Below, piece after piece: positions 17,550-27,571 of a DNA stretch of 44,912 nucleotides. The number at the start of each line of letters is the position of its first letter. Position 1 is the first letter of the stretch. This stretch comes from Paramesorhizobium deserti. GTDB lineage: Bacteria; Pseudomonadota; Alphaproteobacteria; Rhizobiales; Rhizobiaceae. The position numbers and the translations under genes were made by a program. The stretch spans positions 1 to 44,912 of the forward strand of contig NZ_LNTU01000005.1 in assembly GCF_001558695.1 (NCBI RefSeq), read 5' to 3'. Under the pieces are notes generated by a model. That model was not told where the DNA came from and ran no database searches. It saw only the letters and a program-made list of their open reading frames with translations.

Positions 17550-18629
17550 GTGTTTCTTGCGTTAAATGATATTATCGCTCCTGTGGGCGAGGATGCACCC
17601 TGTGGTGTAAACATCAGAAACGATCCTGAACACAGAGATATATATTACAGGATCAAGGATGCGCGAAATCTGGCACGCGGCATCGAGCGTACCATTACCC
17701 CAGGTGAGCCCCTGCGGCTGGCACAGGAGTGGCACGAGGTCAGTGACCTCGGCAAACAAATTCTCGTGTCCGCCAGCAAGGATATCGAGGTTCTGGCGTG
17801 GCTTGCGGAAGCCCAGATCAGAATAAATGGATATGCCGGTTTACGTGATGTCTTCCAAGCATCGACCTTTCTCCTCGAACGGTATTGGGACGACATTCAT
17901 TCCATTTCCAATAATCCGGTCGAGGACAAGCTTGCTCCCTTGTCGGGACTCAATGGCGTCAGTGGCGAGGGAACATTGATCCAGGCATTGCGTCTTGCAC
18001 CGCTGGTGCCCGGCGCTGGCTTCGCGCAGCACACCCTTTGGGATTACCAGCTAGCTCAGCGCATTGGTGAAGAGGAGCGATTGGAAGCGCTGCATCACGC
18101 GGCAGCCGAAGCCGGCGCGGAAGCGATGGCTGCGCATCTTGCTCTTGTTTCAGAATGCAGGGCGGCATTTGATGCGCTTGGCGAAACGCTTGGCGCGCGA
18201 TGCGGCGAATTCGCACCGCCCAGCGCCAACACGCGTAACCTTCTGCTGGAAGCGGCAGCCGCCATCCGCATGCTGGCGGGGCTCGATGAAGAAATATCGC
18301 CTTCTCCCGGCTCTACCGCGGAAGACGCGCTCCCGGCGGGCGAATTGGATGGCGGCCGCGGCTTTCAGCAGAGCAAATCACATGCAGGAGCAATAGCCTC
18401 GCGCGAGGACGCATTCAGGATCCTGCTTTCTGTCGCACGCTACTTCCGCCGGACAGAACCGCATTCCCCGCTTTCCATGGCACTCGAAACGCTCGTTCGG
18501 CGGGGCCGCATGGATTTTTCGGAGCTTCTGATCGAATTGCTTCCGGAGACGCAGATACGCGACGCCGTGCTCACGGCCGCAGGAATCCGGCCCATGACAG
18601 CCGACAAAGAGGGTGCGGTACGCAACTGA
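17550..18629 (+). CDS. tssA: TssA (ImpA-type) T6SS assembly protein
   Basis: 359 residues if started at the GTG at 17550 (VFLALNDIIAPVGEDAPCGV). The longer frame from a TTG at 17421 adds 43 residues from the AT-rich promoter region and does not look like protein. The ImpA N-terminal signature is clear: IIAPVGEDAPCG, then DIEVLAWLAEAQIRINGYAGL and LLERYWDDIH. The C-terminus is short and helical (DAFRILLSVARYFRRTEPHS, PLSMALETLVRRGRMDFSEL). TssA primes baseplate and sheath assembly. First gene of the plus-strand operon. The ribosome site is weak. Confidence 0.88.
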   Translation: MFLALNDIIAPVGEDAPCGVNIRNDPEHRDIYYRIKDARNLARGIERTITPGEPLRLAQEWHEVSDLGKQILVSASKDIEVLAWLAEAQIRINGYAGLRDVFQASTFLLERYWDDIHSISNNPVEDKLAPLSGLNGVSGEGTLIQALRLAPLVPGAGFAQHTLWDYQLAQRIGEEERLEALHHAAAEAGAEAMAAHLALVSECRAAFDALGETLGARCGEFAPPSANTRNLLLEAAAAIRMLAGLDEEISPSPGSTAEDALPAGELDGGRGFQQSKSHAGAIASREDAFRILLSVARYFRRTEPHSPLSMALETLVRRGRMDFSELLIELLPETQIRDAVLTAAGIRPMTADKEGAVRN

Positions 18630-18732
18630 AGCTGGGAAGCCGCATGACGTGCGGTGTTTCACACGCCGGCTGGATTTCAACTGGTAAAAAATCGGACGCG
18701 AAAACAGCGCCGTTCATATGAGGAGAGCCGAA

Positions 18733-19248
18733 ATGGCAAGTATCCACGATAAGCTTGAAAGAGTTCGCAAACCCCGCGTCCACATAAAATATGAAGTGGA
18801 AACGGAAGGTGCCGTCGTGGTGAAGGAATTACCCTTCGTCGTCGGCGTATTGGGCGCCTTCTCAGGAGATCCCACACAGCCGCTAAAGCCGTTCGGTGAG
18901 CGGAAATTCGTCCAGATCGACCGCGACAATTTCGATGACGTGATGCGTCGCATGACTCCGGGCCTCAACATCTCGGTCGAAAACACTCTGCAGGGCGGCG
19001 ATACCGAGATGGCGGTCTCGTTGAAATTCGAGGGTCTTGGGGATTTCGAGCCCGGCGCAATCGTCAATCAGGTCCCCGCTCTAAAATCGCTGCTGGATGC
19101 CCGCAATCAGCTTCGCGATCTGATGAGCAAGGCTGATCGTTCGGAGAATCTGGAACACATGCTGGAGCAGATCCTCCAGAACCAAGCTGAACTCGGCAAA
19201 CTTACCCGGGAACTCGAAGGTGACAAGAACGGCAACGCGCAGGATTGA
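18733..19248 (+). CDS. tssB: TssB (VipA) small sheath subunit
   Basis: 171 residues from [20 protein letters not shown]. The ATG at 18733 is chosen because AGGAGAG lies 8 nt upstream; the upstream in-frame ATG at 18718 overlaps this site. The sequence contains [38 protein letters not shown] and [19 protein letters not shown], all hallmarks of TssB. With TssC it forms the contractile sheath that ClpV later takes apart. Confidence 0.95.
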   Translation: MASIHDKLERVRKPRVHIKYEVETEGAVVVKELPFVVGVLGAFSGDPTQPLKPFGERKFVQIDRDNFDDVMRRMTPGLNISVENTLQGGDTEMAVSLKFEGLGDFEPGAIVNQVPALKSLLDARNQLRDLMSKADRSENLEHMLEQILQNQAELGKLTRELEGDKNGNAQD

Positions 19249-19272
19249 AGCGTTTGACGGGAGATTTGAAGA

Positions 19273-20754
19273 ATGAGCGCCAAAACGCAGCTTAAGAACG
19301 AGAGCACAGTCGAGCTCTCCGCCAACAGCACCCTACTGTCGAAGGTCGTCGCCGCAACGCGGCAGACGGAACCGGACCGCGCGCGGGATCTCCTGCGTAC
19401 ATTGACGAACCAGGCCCTGAATGGCACCGTCGTCTACGACCGCAACCTGACCATCACCTTGAACAAGGCGATAGCCGAGATTGACCAGACTATTTCGCGC
19501 CAGCTCGCGGCCATCATGCAATCCGCGGAATTCACGAAGCTGGAAGGCGCCTGGCGTGGCCTGCACTATCTGGTGTCCAATTCCGAAACCAGCGCCAATC
19601 TGAAAATCCGGGTCCTCAATGCGAGCAAGCAGGAGCTGTCGAAGGATTTGGCAAAGGCGGTGGAATTCGACCAGTCACAGCTTTTCAAGTCGATCTACGA
19701 AGACGAATTCGGCACACCTGGCGGTGAGCCTCTGGGCACAATTCTCGGCGACTATGAATTCGACAACTCTTTCGAGGATGTCCAGCTCCTGCAGGGATTG
19801 TCGTCCATCGCCGCGGCTTCCTTCGCGCCGTTCATCTCGGCCGCCAGCCCCCACATGTTCGGTTTCGAGGATTTTCGCGCACTCGCCAAACCCCGCGATC
19901 TCGAAAAGATCTTTGAAAGCGCCGAATATGCGAAATGGCGCTCGCTGCGCGAGAGCGACGACTCGCGCTTCGTTACGCTCGCGCTGCCGCGCGTGCTGGC
20001 ACGCATGCCCTATGGTCCGACGACGAATGCCATTGACGAGTTCAACTATGATGAAGCCGGAGGCTCAGAGAATGGCGAGTTGCCGCACAACAGCTATTGC
20101 TGGATGAACGCGGCCTATGTGATGGGCGCGCGCCTGACCAGCGCTTTCGCCAGGAGCGGCTGGTGTACGGCCATTCGCGGTGCGGAAAACGGAGGTAAGG
20201 TCGAAGATCTGCCGATGCACATCTTTGCCAGCGATGACGGCGACCTCGATCTGAAGTGCCCGACCGAGGTTGGTATCACCGACCGCCGCGACGCCGAACT
20301 TGGAAAGCTGGGTTTCCTGCCGCTGTGTCATTATAAGAATACGGATTATGCCGTCTTCTTTGGCGCACAGACGACGCATAAGCCCAAGATCTACGACAAG
20401 CCGGAAGCGACCGCCAATGCCGCTGTTTCGGCCCGCCTGCCCTATATGATGGCCACCTCACGCTTCGCCCATTACCTCAAGGTTATGGGCCGCGACAAGA
20501 TTGGCTCCTTTATGGAAGCGGAAGATTGCGAAGCCTGGCTCAATCGATGGATATCCAATTACGTCAACGCCAATGAAGACGCTGGAGAAGAGGCCCGCGC
20601 CAAATACCCTCTGCGTGACGCCCGCGTTACGGTGCATGAGGTACCTGGCAAGCCAGGTGCCTATAATGCCGTGGCCTGGATGCGCCCCTGGCTTCAAATG
20701 GAGGAGTTGACGACCTCTTTGCGCATGGTCGCGCGCATCCCCTCGAAGAACTGA
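19273..20754 (+). CDS. tssC: TssC (VipB) large sheath subunit
   Basis: 493 residues. Core motifs include AEIDQTISRQLAAIMQSAEF, LEGAWRGLHYLVSNSET, EFGTPGGEPLGTILGDYEF, CWMNAAYVMGARLTSAF and TSRFAHYLKVMGRDKIGSFM. GGAG lies 9 nt upstream of the ATG. This is the full-length TssC; a shorter paralogue follows immediately. Partner of TssB in the sheath. Confidence 0.95.
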   Translation: MSAKTQLKNESTVELSANSTLLSKVVAATRQTEPDRARDLLRTLTNQALNGTVVYDRNLTITLNKAIAEIDQTISRQLAAIMQSAEFTKLEGAWRGLHYLVSNSETSANLKIRVLNASKQELSKDLAKAVEFDQSQLFKSIYEDEFGTPGGEPLGTILGDYEFDNSFEDVQLLQGLSSIAAASFAPFISAASPHMFGFEDFRALAKPRDLEKIFESAEYAKWRSLRESDDSRFVTLALPRVLARMPYGPTTNAIDEFNYDEAGGSENGELPHNSYCWMNAAYVMGARLTSAFARSGWCTAIRGAENGGKVEDLPMHIFASDDGDLDLKCPTEVGITDRRDAELGKLGFLPLCHYKNTDYAVFFGAQTTHKPKIYDKPEATANAAVSARLPYMMATSRFAHYLKVMGRDKIGSFMEAEDCEAWLNRWISNYVNANEDAGEEARAKYPLRDARVTVHEVPGKPGAYNAVAWMRPWLQMEELTTSLRMVARIPSKN

Positions 20755-20805
20755 CGGCAGCTCCTTTTGCGAGCGGCTGCCAGCGGCAGTTTCTTGGGCC
20801 AAGCC

Positions 20806-22194
20806 ATGTCCACCAACCTGAGCACAACGTGGCGCCGCCGCGCCGACCGGCTTATCGCGCTGATCGACGCGGCGTTAAACCGCCAGCTGAACCTCATTCT
20901 GCACCATCCCGATTTCCAGGCGCTGGAAGCGGGGTGGCGGGGACTTGCGATGCTCGTGCGCGCGGCCGTGCCCAGCCCTCAGGTCAAGATCAAGCTCCTC
21001 AGCACGAGTTGGAGTGAACTCGCCCGTAATATGCAACGGGCATCGGATTTCGACCAAAGCCATCTTTTCGAGCTCATTTACAGTCACGAGTTCGGCATGC
21101 CTGGGGGTGAGCCGTTCGGCCTGCTCGTGGGTAACTATCTGCTCTCGCCCGATGAGCCGGCCGATACGATCAGCACACTCAGTGATATCGGCATGGTCGC
21201 GGCGTCCGCCTTCTGTCCCTTCATCGCGGGCGCGTCACCCCGTATCATCGGACTAGAGAGCTTCCACGAGCTCAACCGCATCACCGATGTGTCCCGCCTG
21301 GCGGACAAGCCGCAATATATGCGCTGGAATGCATTGAGAGCACGCGAGGACTCGCGGTTCATTGGACTGGTAGCGCCACGCGTTCTCATGCGCGCGCCTT
21401 ACGCGCCTTATGCACGCGACCGCGATGACGGGTTTCCCTTCCACGAAACCGTTTCGCCAGACGGTGACACGCTTCTCTGGGGCAATGGCGCCTTTGCCTT
21501 TGCTGCGATCGTTATCCGCAATTTCATCGATACCGGCTGGTTCGCCGAGATCCGCGGTGTCATGCAGGACGGCATCAATGGCGGGCTTATTGGCCCAGAC
21601 GAACTGTCGTCATACGATTTCGGCACCGAGAGCAATGGCCTTTCAGCGCAGCCGCCCCTGGAAGTGCGGCTGACCAGCACACAGGAACAGCAGTTCTGCG
21701 ATCTTGGCCTCATTCCCGTCGTCGGCACCTACCTTTCAGCATCAGCCATATTCAACTCCAACCAATCGTTGCATGCGCCGCGGGACTATTCGAACGAAAA
21801 TGCCCGCCAGAACGCACGCCTCGCAGCCATGCTGCAATATGTGCTGTGCGCGTCACGCTTCTCGCACTACCTCAAAATCATCATGCGTGACGAGATCGGC
21901 CAGCTTTCGGATGCGGCGGCCGTCCAGCGCAAGCTTTCGGAATGGCTGGCGGGCTACACACTCGGCAATGATGACGCCGATTTGTCACTGCGCACGCGCT
22001 ATCCATTACGCTCCGCCGGCATCGATGTCGAGGAAATGCCAGGCAAGCCGGGATCGTTCTCTTGCACCCTCAGACTGCAGCCGCATTTTCAACTCGATGA
22101 CTTTTCAGCAAGTTTCCATCTCATCGCCAAGACCGGGATCGCACAACAAAGACCTTTTCAACCGGCCTCGACATCCACGGGAGTGCCAGCATGA
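20806..22194 (+). CDS. tssC2: Second TssC paralogue (TssC40-type)
   Basis: 462 residues from MSTNLSTTWRRRADRLIALID (ATG 20806; an alternative TTG at 20767 has no better ribosome site). It is clearly related to the preceding TssC: LEAGWRGLAMLVRAAVPSPQ, HEFGMPGGEPFGLLVGNYLL, ASRFSHYLKIIMRDEIGQL and a similar C-terminus, but lacks the first 60 residues of TssC. Two TssC proteins (TssC40 and TssC41) are known in the Agrobacterium T6SS, so this appears to be the same arrangement. Its stop overlaps the start of tagJ (ATGA). Confidence 0.9.
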   Translation: MSTNLSTTWRRRADRLIALIDAALNRQLNLILHHPDFQALEAGWRGLAMLVRAAVPSPQVKIKLLSTSWSELARNMQRASDFDQSHLFELIYSHEFGMPGGEPFGLLVGNYLLSPDEPADTISTLSDIGMVAASAFCPFIAGASPRIIGLESFHELNRITDVSRLADKPQYMRWNALRAREDSRFIGLVAPRVLMRAPYAPYARDRDDGFPFHETVSPDGDTLLWGNGAFAFAAIVIRNFIDTGWFAEIRGVMQDGINGGLIGPDELSSYDFGTESNGLSAQPPLEVRLTSTQEQQFCDLGLIPVVGTYLSASAIFNSNQSLHAPRDYSNENARQNARLAAMLQYVLCASRFSHYLKIIMRDEIGQLSDAAAVQRKLSEWLAGYTLGNDDADLSLRTRYPLRSAGIDVEEMPGKPGSFSCTLRLQPHFQLDDFSASFHLIAKTGIAQQRPFQPASTSTGVPA

Positions 22195-23027
22195 CACCTT
22201 TCCAAGAAATAGCACGCCTTTTGGCCGAGGACGCCCTGAGGGAGGCGGTCGAGAGGGCAAAAGGACAAGTGAAGGCCGATCCCACAGATAAAGCGGCGCG
22301 GCATCTCTATATCGACCTGCTCATCCTATCTGCTGACTACGAAAAAGCGGATGCCCAATGCGCCCTGGCGGCTACCGTTGCGCCCGACGCTTCGATGGAC
22401 TTCGCTCATCTTCGCAATCAGCTTCGTGCCATGATTGCCCGGCGGGCGTGGTTTGAGGCAGGTGAGACGCCGACTTTTCCCTCGGGTCCGACCGAGCTCG
22501 ACCGGGCGGCATTGGCACTCATCATGGCAAACCGCGCCAGTGAGCACAAACTGACCAAGACCGCGTTGATGGTACTTGAGGATGCGCGCGGCGAACGCCC
22601 CATGCGCTGGAATGGCAAGCTGTTCCCGGATTTCCGCGATCTCGATGACCGGACGCCACATGCACTCGAAGTGTTAACGCTTGGCGGCGCCTATCTCTGG
22701 ATCGATTTTTCCCGGATCGCCGAGGTCACGATGGAACCGATCGCTCATCCGCGGGATCTCGCCTTCCGCCGCGCCCGGCTTTCCTTGCTGGATGGCGTCA
22801 GTATGCCGGTGTTGCTGCCAGCGATCTATCAGGGGTCCGGCGACAATCCAAAACTCCTTCTGGGCCGTGAAACGAAATGGGTGAAGGAAGCGAGCGGCAT
22901 TACCACAGGACGCGGCCAGCGTTGCTTCCTCGCCGGAGAGGAACTCGTGTCGCTACACGACACGACCTCGATCGGCAATGCTGCCCTGGATGCGTTGGAA
23001 AGGATCCAGGATGGCCAATCCGCTTGA
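22191..23027 (+). CDS. tagJ: ImpE/TagJ accessory T6SS protein
   Basis: 278 residues of the ImpE family: an N-terminal tetratricopeptide-like helical part (LREAVERAKGQVKADPTDKA, LYIDLLILSADYEKADAQC), a middle GRRPM-like segment (GERPMRWNGKLFPDFRDLDD) and a C-terminal beta-rich domain (GGAYLWIDFSRIAEVTMEP, LLPAIYQGS, TKWVKEASGITTGRGQRCF). TagJ binds TssB and is thought to modulate ClpV access to the sheath. The ATG overlaps the tssC2 stop, and the tssE start lies inside its last codons. Confidence 0.9.
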   Translation: MTPFQEIARLLAEDALREAVERAKGQVKADPTDKAARHLYIDLLILSADYEKADAQCALAATVAPDASMDFAHLRNQLRAMIARRAWFEAGETPTFPSGPTELDRAALALIMANRASEHKLTKTALMVLEDARGERPMRWNGKLFPDFRDLDDRTPHALEVLTLGGAYLWIDFSRIAEVTMEPIAHPRDLAFRRARLSLLDGVSMPVLLPAIYQGSGDNPKLLLGRETKWVKEASGITTGRGQRCFLAGEELVSLHDTTSIGNAALDALERIQDGQSA

Positions 23028-23520
23028 TCGATACAAACCGAAAAAGCGCGTTTTCGCACGATCGGTCCTCGACCGGTTGCTTGATGCCAGTCCGGACCTG
23101 AAACAGGATCCGCTTGCGAGCCCAATCGATCAGGTGTGCGAGATGCGCGAGACAATCCGCCGCGATCTGGAAACCCTGCTGAACACACGCCGCTGCCCGA
23201 TAACTCCACCTGCGGAACTGAAGGAACTCGGCAATTCATTGGTCTGCTTCGGCATCGACGGCACTGTCTCGATGAATCTCGTCACGGACGAGGCCAAGCT
23301 GATACTGGCGCGCGCCCTCGAGCGGCGCATCGCGCTGTTTGAAACCCGGCTTTCGGATATCCGGGTAACGATCTTGAAAAATGGCGCGACGGGCAGACGC
23401 ACGCTACGCATCGGGATAGAAGCAACTTTCAGCCCCTATGACGGCTTGCCACCCATCAGCTTCGAAACCGTCATTGATCCCTCCACTCAGCATTTTTCAG
23501 TGGAGCGTCCCCATGGCTGA
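23011..23520 (+). CDS. tssE: TssE, gp25-like baseplate protein
   Basis: 169 residues from MANPLDRYKPKKRVFARSVLDRLL (ATG 23011). GPW/gp25-type features: VCEMRETIRRDLETLLNTRR, ELGNSLVCFGI, ARALERRIALFETRLSDIRV and IGIEATFSPY. It overlaps tagJ by 17 nt and tssF by 8 nt, indicating translational coupling. Part of the baseplate wedge with TssF, TssG and TssK. Confidence 0.93.
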   Translation: MANPLDRYKPKKRVFARSVLDRLLDASPDLKQDPLASPIDQVCEMRETIRRDLETLLNTRRCPITPPAELKELGNSLVCFGIDGTVSMNLVTDEAKLILARALERRIALFETRLSDIRVTILKNGATGRRTLRIGIEATFSPYDGLPPISFETVIDPSTQHFSVERPHG

Positions 23521-25294
23521 GAGCTTTTTTCACCGATACCATGATGAGCTTGTGGCGATACGGCGCCGAGCGGCACGCTTTGCCGACACTTTTCCGAAAA
23601 TCGCCGGGCGATTGCGCATGACGGGCGAGGTCGCCGACGACCCGCATGTCGAGCGCCTCATCCAGAGCTTTGCCTATTCGGCCGCACGCATCCGCCAGAA
23701 GCTCGACGACGAGTTTCCCGAGCTAACGGACGGATTGCTGGAAACGCTCTACCCGCATTACCTCGCGCCAATTCCCTCCATGAGCATTGTCCACTTCACG
23801 CCCGCCAAGACGCTCGCCGGCGTCCAGACGATACCCCGCCATACCGAGATCCTGACGGAGCCGATATCCGGTGAAGCCTGCCGCTTCCGCACGACGCAGG
23901 ATGTGGAGATTGCACCCATAGAGATTGTTTCGGTAGCCCTTTCCGGCCAGCCGATCGGCGCGCCTCCATCCCCGTTTTCAGGTGCGGCGGGATGTTTGCG
24001 GATATCACTCGAGCCACGAGACCGGAGAAATCAGCTCCCGCAAATGGGATTGAAGCGATTGCGCTTCCATCTCGCATCGCAGTGGCGCCAGGCAAGCGCG
24101 CTCCATGAACTCTTGGCCAATCACACAATAGGTATCGCGCTCGCCCGCCATGCGGATGATGAGGCGGCAATATTCCTGCCGCGCGAGAGCCTGCGCCCCA
24201 TTGGATTCGAAGAAGCCCAATCGATGCTTCCCTGTCCGCCGTCCGGCTTTGTCGGCTACCGATTGCTGACCGAGTTCTTTGCACTGCCGCAGAAGTTTCT
24301 GTTCATCGACATCGCGGGGCTCGAGCGATGGCGTGACGACAAGCTGGAGATCTTCGTCTATCTCAATGAAACAGACAGAAAGCTGGAACGCTCCGTCAAC
24401 ACGCATGATCTCGTGCTTCACGCTACGCCCGTTGTCAACCTGTTCCAGCAATCCTGCGAGCCGGTCCTGCTTGACGGAACGCGTACCGAATATCGCCTGC
24501 TGCCGGATTCACGCAGGCAAAACACCCGTGAAATCTATTCGGTCGAACGTGTTCTGCTGACAGGCCAAAACGGCGAAGAGGCGACTTGTCGTCCTTTCTT
24601 CGGCCGTTCCATGCATGGCGATGCGGCAACGGTCTTCTGGCAAATCCAGCGCCGCTTCGACGCGGACGATAAAACATCCGATATCGACATCGCATTTGTC
24701 GATATAGCCCATCGACCGGCAAGGCGCCTTGACGCCGTTGCCAGCGTGGACGCGCTTTGCCTCAACAGGGATCTGCCGGAAAAACTCCCCTTCGGCGGCG
24801 GCCACCCAAACCTCCAGATCGCCTCCGGACATGATGCTGTCGCGGGCATTGAGCCACTGATCCCGCCGACACCATCGGTGCGAATGGATCACCACGAAGA
24901 CCGCAACTGGCGGCTTATGTCGCATCTTCTGCTCAACCACCTTTCCCTTTTTGACAATGGAGGCGCGGCGCTGAAGGATATCCTGTCGCTCTATGCCTTC
25001 CGCGACGCGCCGGAAACAAAGCAGATCGTGGATGCGATCGTCCACGTGGAGGCGTACACCTCGACAGCTCGGCTTGGCGCAGGGGGCATCGTACCGGGAA
25101 CCGAAATCCGTCTGGAGTTCGATCCCGCAGCGATCGACCGGGCGTCAGCCTATCTTTTCGGTAGCGTACTTGACCACTTCTTCGGCCTTTATACCTCGGT
25201 GAACAGCTTCACCCGGCTGACCGTTGCATTGAAAGGACAGTCGACGCCTGTCGCAATATGGCCCGCCCGCGCTGCCGAGCGCGCCCTTTTGTAG
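23513..25294 (+). CDS. tssF: TssF baseplate wedge protein
   Basis: 593 residues from MAESFFHRYHDELVAIRRRA (ATG 23513). A longer frame from 23438 lies inside tssE and is rejected. Typical TssF features are FPKIAGRLRMTGEVADDPHV, RIRQKLDDEFPELTDGLL, LYPHYLAPIPSMSIVHF and C-terminal LLNHLSLFDNGGAALKDIL. Usual length for the family. It works with TssG and TssE to form the wedge around VgrG. Confidence 0.95.
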   Translation: MAESFFHRYHDELVAIRRRAARFADTFPKIAGRLRMTGEVADDPHVERLIQSFAYSAARIRQKLDDEFPELTDGLLETLYPHYLAPIPSMSIVHFTPAKTLAGVQTIPRHTEILTEPISGEACRFRTTQDVEIAPIEIVSVALSGQPIGAPPSPFSGAAGCLRISLEPRDRRNQLPQMGLKRLRFHLASQWRQASALHELLANHTIGIALARHADDEAAIFLPRESLRPIGFEEAQSMLPCPPSGFVGYRLLTEFFALPQKFLFIDIAGLERWRDDKLEIFVYLNETDRKLERSVNTHDLVLHATPVVNLFQQSCEPVLLDGTRTEYRLLPDSRRQNTREIYSVERVLLTGQNGEEATCRPFFGRSMHGDAATVFWQIQRRFDADDKTSDIDIAFVDIAHRPARRLDAVASVDALCLNRDLPEKLPFGGGHPNLQIASGHDAVAGIEPLIPPTPSVRMDHHEDRNWRLMSHLLLNHLSLFDNGGAALKDILSLYAFRDAPETKQIVDAIVHVEAYTSTARLGAGGIVPGTEIRLEFDPAAIDRASAYLFGSVLDHFFGLYTSVNSFTRLTVALKGQSTPVAIWPARAAERALL

Positions 25295-25314
25295 AACGGG
25301 AGGAGCACGACGCT

Positions 25315-26319
25315 GTGAACATGGTGGATAAACAAAGAAGCGGTAATCTCGCCAGTCGGCTCGAAAGCGATCCCGGCCGTTTCGAGCCGACAACGGCGTT
25401 CCGCGTGGCGCAGGCCTCATGCTCCAGGCTGGATGTCAGCGCACCTATAGGCATTTCTTCGGCACCGTTGGCGATTGGGCGTTTTCAACGCGACAGGGAC
25501 AGCAAAGCCAGACTCACAAGCGCGTTACCCAACCTGCTTGGGCCTATGGGCGCGCTTCCCGCCAGCTATAACGAGTTGGCGATGCGGGAGGAGCGCAACC
25601 GGGCCCATGGCCTCGTCGCTTTCCTCGATATTTTCGGCGCGCGGCTAACTGAGCTGTTCGTCGACGCCTGCGAAAAATACCGCCTTGCACGCCTGTTGCG
25701 CTGGAGACACGAGAGCGCGCGCAACGGCTTTCTCACCGCACTGTTTTCACTCACCGGCTTCGGTACCGCGCGGCTGCGTGAAACGAGCGGCGTTGACGAA
25801 GCGCTCATCCTTCGTTTCAGCGGCTTCTTTGCATCGCGCACGCGCAATGCCGCAAGTCTGGCCGCGATGTTGCTCGAATTCACCGGCCTACCGGTGCATA
25901 TCGAACTGTTTCGAAGCCGTTGGCTAACCGTGCCGCCACAAGAGCAAACCAGCATGGGACGGAATTCTCATAGCCGTCTGGGTGTCGATGCAATGGCAGG
26001 CGCCAAAATCCACGATTTCAGCGGAGGCTTTCGTGTTGTCATCGGGCCGCTCGATTATGCCGATTATCTGGCTTTCTCACCCGGAAACCGTGCTGTGAGA
26101 GATGTTTTTGCGCTGACGCAACTGTTCGTCGGCTCAAATCTCGATTTCGACATCCAGGTTATCTTGAAGAAGGAGCAGATCCCTTTTTGCAAGCTCGGCA
26201 CGCCGGACGATGCGGCACGCCTGGGATGGAACTGCTGGGCTCGCACGGCCCCGGCCGCGCACGATAGCAGGGATGCGATCATAAGACAGAGCGCGACGGC
26301 ATCGCCGGTTGGATCATGA
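25315..26319 (+). CDS. tssG: TssG baseplate wedge protein
   Basis: 334 residues. The GTG at 25315 is preferred because GGAGGAG lies 9 nt upstream. An ATG at 25321 has poorer spacing, and the in-frame ATG at 25258 lies inside tssF. Contains RFEPTTAFRVAQ, LPNLLGPMGALPASYNELAM, FLDIFGARLTELF, FSLTGFGTARLRE and HDFSGGFRVVIGPLDYADYL, all TssG-like. Partner of TssF in the wedge. Confidence 0.93.
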   Translation: MNMVDKQRSGNLASRLESDPGRFEPTTAFRVAQASCSRLDVSAPIGISSAPLAIGRFQRDRDSKARLTSALPNLLGPMGALPASYNELAMREERNRAHGLVAFLDIFGARLTELFVDACEKYRLARLLRWRHESARNGFLTALFSLTGFGTARLRETSGVDEALILRFSGFFASRTRNAASLAAMLLEFTGLPVHIELFRSRWLTVPPQEQTSMGRNSHSRLGVDAMAGAKIHDFSGGFRVVIGPLDYADYLAFSPGNRAVRDVFALTQLFVGSNLDFDIQVILKKEQIPFCKLGTPDDAARLGWNCWARTAPAAHDSRDAIIRQSATASPVGS

Positions 26320-26326
26320 GATAAAC

Positions 26327-27571
26327 ATGGCTCTGCGTCTCGAACTCAATCCTGTCAAAGATCCTGAAAACATGGTCAGGCAACGCTGGTATCTGGAACA
26401 GGGCCGGCGGACACTCGGCCGATCGGCGGAATGCGACTGGCAAGTCCCCGATCCGCAATGCCTGGTTTCGAAACTGCATTGCCTGATAGAGGCCGATCGC
26501 AATGGCTTCGTGCTGCACGACAAGAGCGCCAACGGCTCCCTCGTCGATGGTGTCCTGGTGCGGGAGGGCGATTCCGTCAGGCTTTCCCATGGAACCGTCA
26601 TAGAATTATCCGGGCTCGCCTTCACGGTTTCCGTTACGGGCGAAATGGATCCGGAATTTACCGATCCAGATGCCGACATTGTCCTCGGTGACGAGCATCT
26701 GACGATTTCGTCCATCCTCGCCGATGTGGCGCCCAGCAGCCCGAAATCACACGGGCTTCGCGGGTGCGGTGACGCTTGGCAGGAGCCCGTCTCCGACGCG
26801 AACGCAGTTCCCGGCAGCAATGGAAAGCCATCCTTGTCCCGCAATGTGGAAATCGGCTGGCGCGGTCCCCCAGAAACAACGAGGGACGCCGTTCTGCCGG
26901 AGGACTGGAATACGCATTCCGACTTCATCAGCAGGTTTGAACATGCGCCGGCGACCAGAGCATCCATCGTCCTCGCCCGCAATCTGAAAACGGACCCGAG
27001 TGCACACGAAGCCTATGAGCCGGCGCTGCCTGCCGCAGCCATGCCGCAAGCCCCTCATCCGGACGAACCTCGGCAGGATGCGGCGCCGGCGGCCGGTCCG
27101 GCTCCAGCGGCGGATCTCCTGCAGCAACTGGAAGGGCTTACGGAATGTTTTGAGGAGGCATGCCACGATTTCTTCGCAACCTTTGATCTCGAAACGCCTC
27201 GGGCTCTTCCCTCATCCGATCTACTGGAACTGCCGCGTGACAAAGCGGTTCCAGCACGCTTGGAGGCAACGCTCTCAATGCTGCTGGCGCTCAGGATCGC
27301 CGTTTGCGGCCTAATCGATGAAATGGGCCGCACCATGGAGCCCAGCATTGTGGAGGCACGAGTTGACGCGATGCCGGGAAGGGTCCTGTGGCGTAGCGAG
27401 CGCACCTATTGGCAGGCCTTCAAGACGCATTTCGAGAGAGACGGAAAGCGGATGTCGCTGCGCGATGTCATCCGTGAGGCGATGATGCGCTCGCTGAATG
27501 ACCATACCGCGAACAACATCCGTCAGGAGCGTATCCCTGGCGGCCAAGTAGAGGCAAAGCTGGATAAATGA
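26327..27571 (+). CDS. tagH: FHA-domain T6SS protein (TagH/Fha)
   Basis: 414 residues from MALRLELNPVKDPENMVR (ATG 26327, 7 nt after the tssG stop). An N-terminal FHA domain has TLGRSAECDWQVPD, VSKLHCLIE and DKSANGSLVDGVLV, so the phosphothreonine-binding Arg, Ser and Asn are in place. A long, probably disordered middle follows (about 110-260). The C-terminal 120 residues match the domain shared by T6SS FHA proteins (RVLWRSERTYWQAFKTHFER, DVIREAMMRSLNDHTANNIR). It is expected to bind phosphorylated partners made by the PpkA kinase encoded at the operon's end and so trigger secretion. Confidence 0.9.
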   Translation: MALRLELNPVKDPENMVRQRWYLEQGRRTLGRSAECDWQVPDPQCLVSKLHCLIEADRNGFVLHDKSANGSLVDGVLVREGDSVRLSHGTVIELSGLAFTVSVTGEMDPEFTDPDADIVLGDEHLTISSILADVAPSSPKSHGLRGCGDAWQEPVSDANAVPGSNGKPSLSRNVEIGWRGPPETTRDAVLPEDWNTHSDFISRFEHAPATRASIVLARNLKTDPSAHEAYEPALPAAAMPQAPHPDEPRQDAAPAAGPAPAADLLQQLEGLTECFEEACHDFFATFDLETPRALPSSDLLELPRDKAVPARLEATLSMLLALRIAVCGLIDEMGRTMEPSIVEARVDAMPGRVLWRSERTYWQAFKTHFERDGKRMSLRDVIREAMMRSLNDHTANNIRQERIPGGQVEAKLDK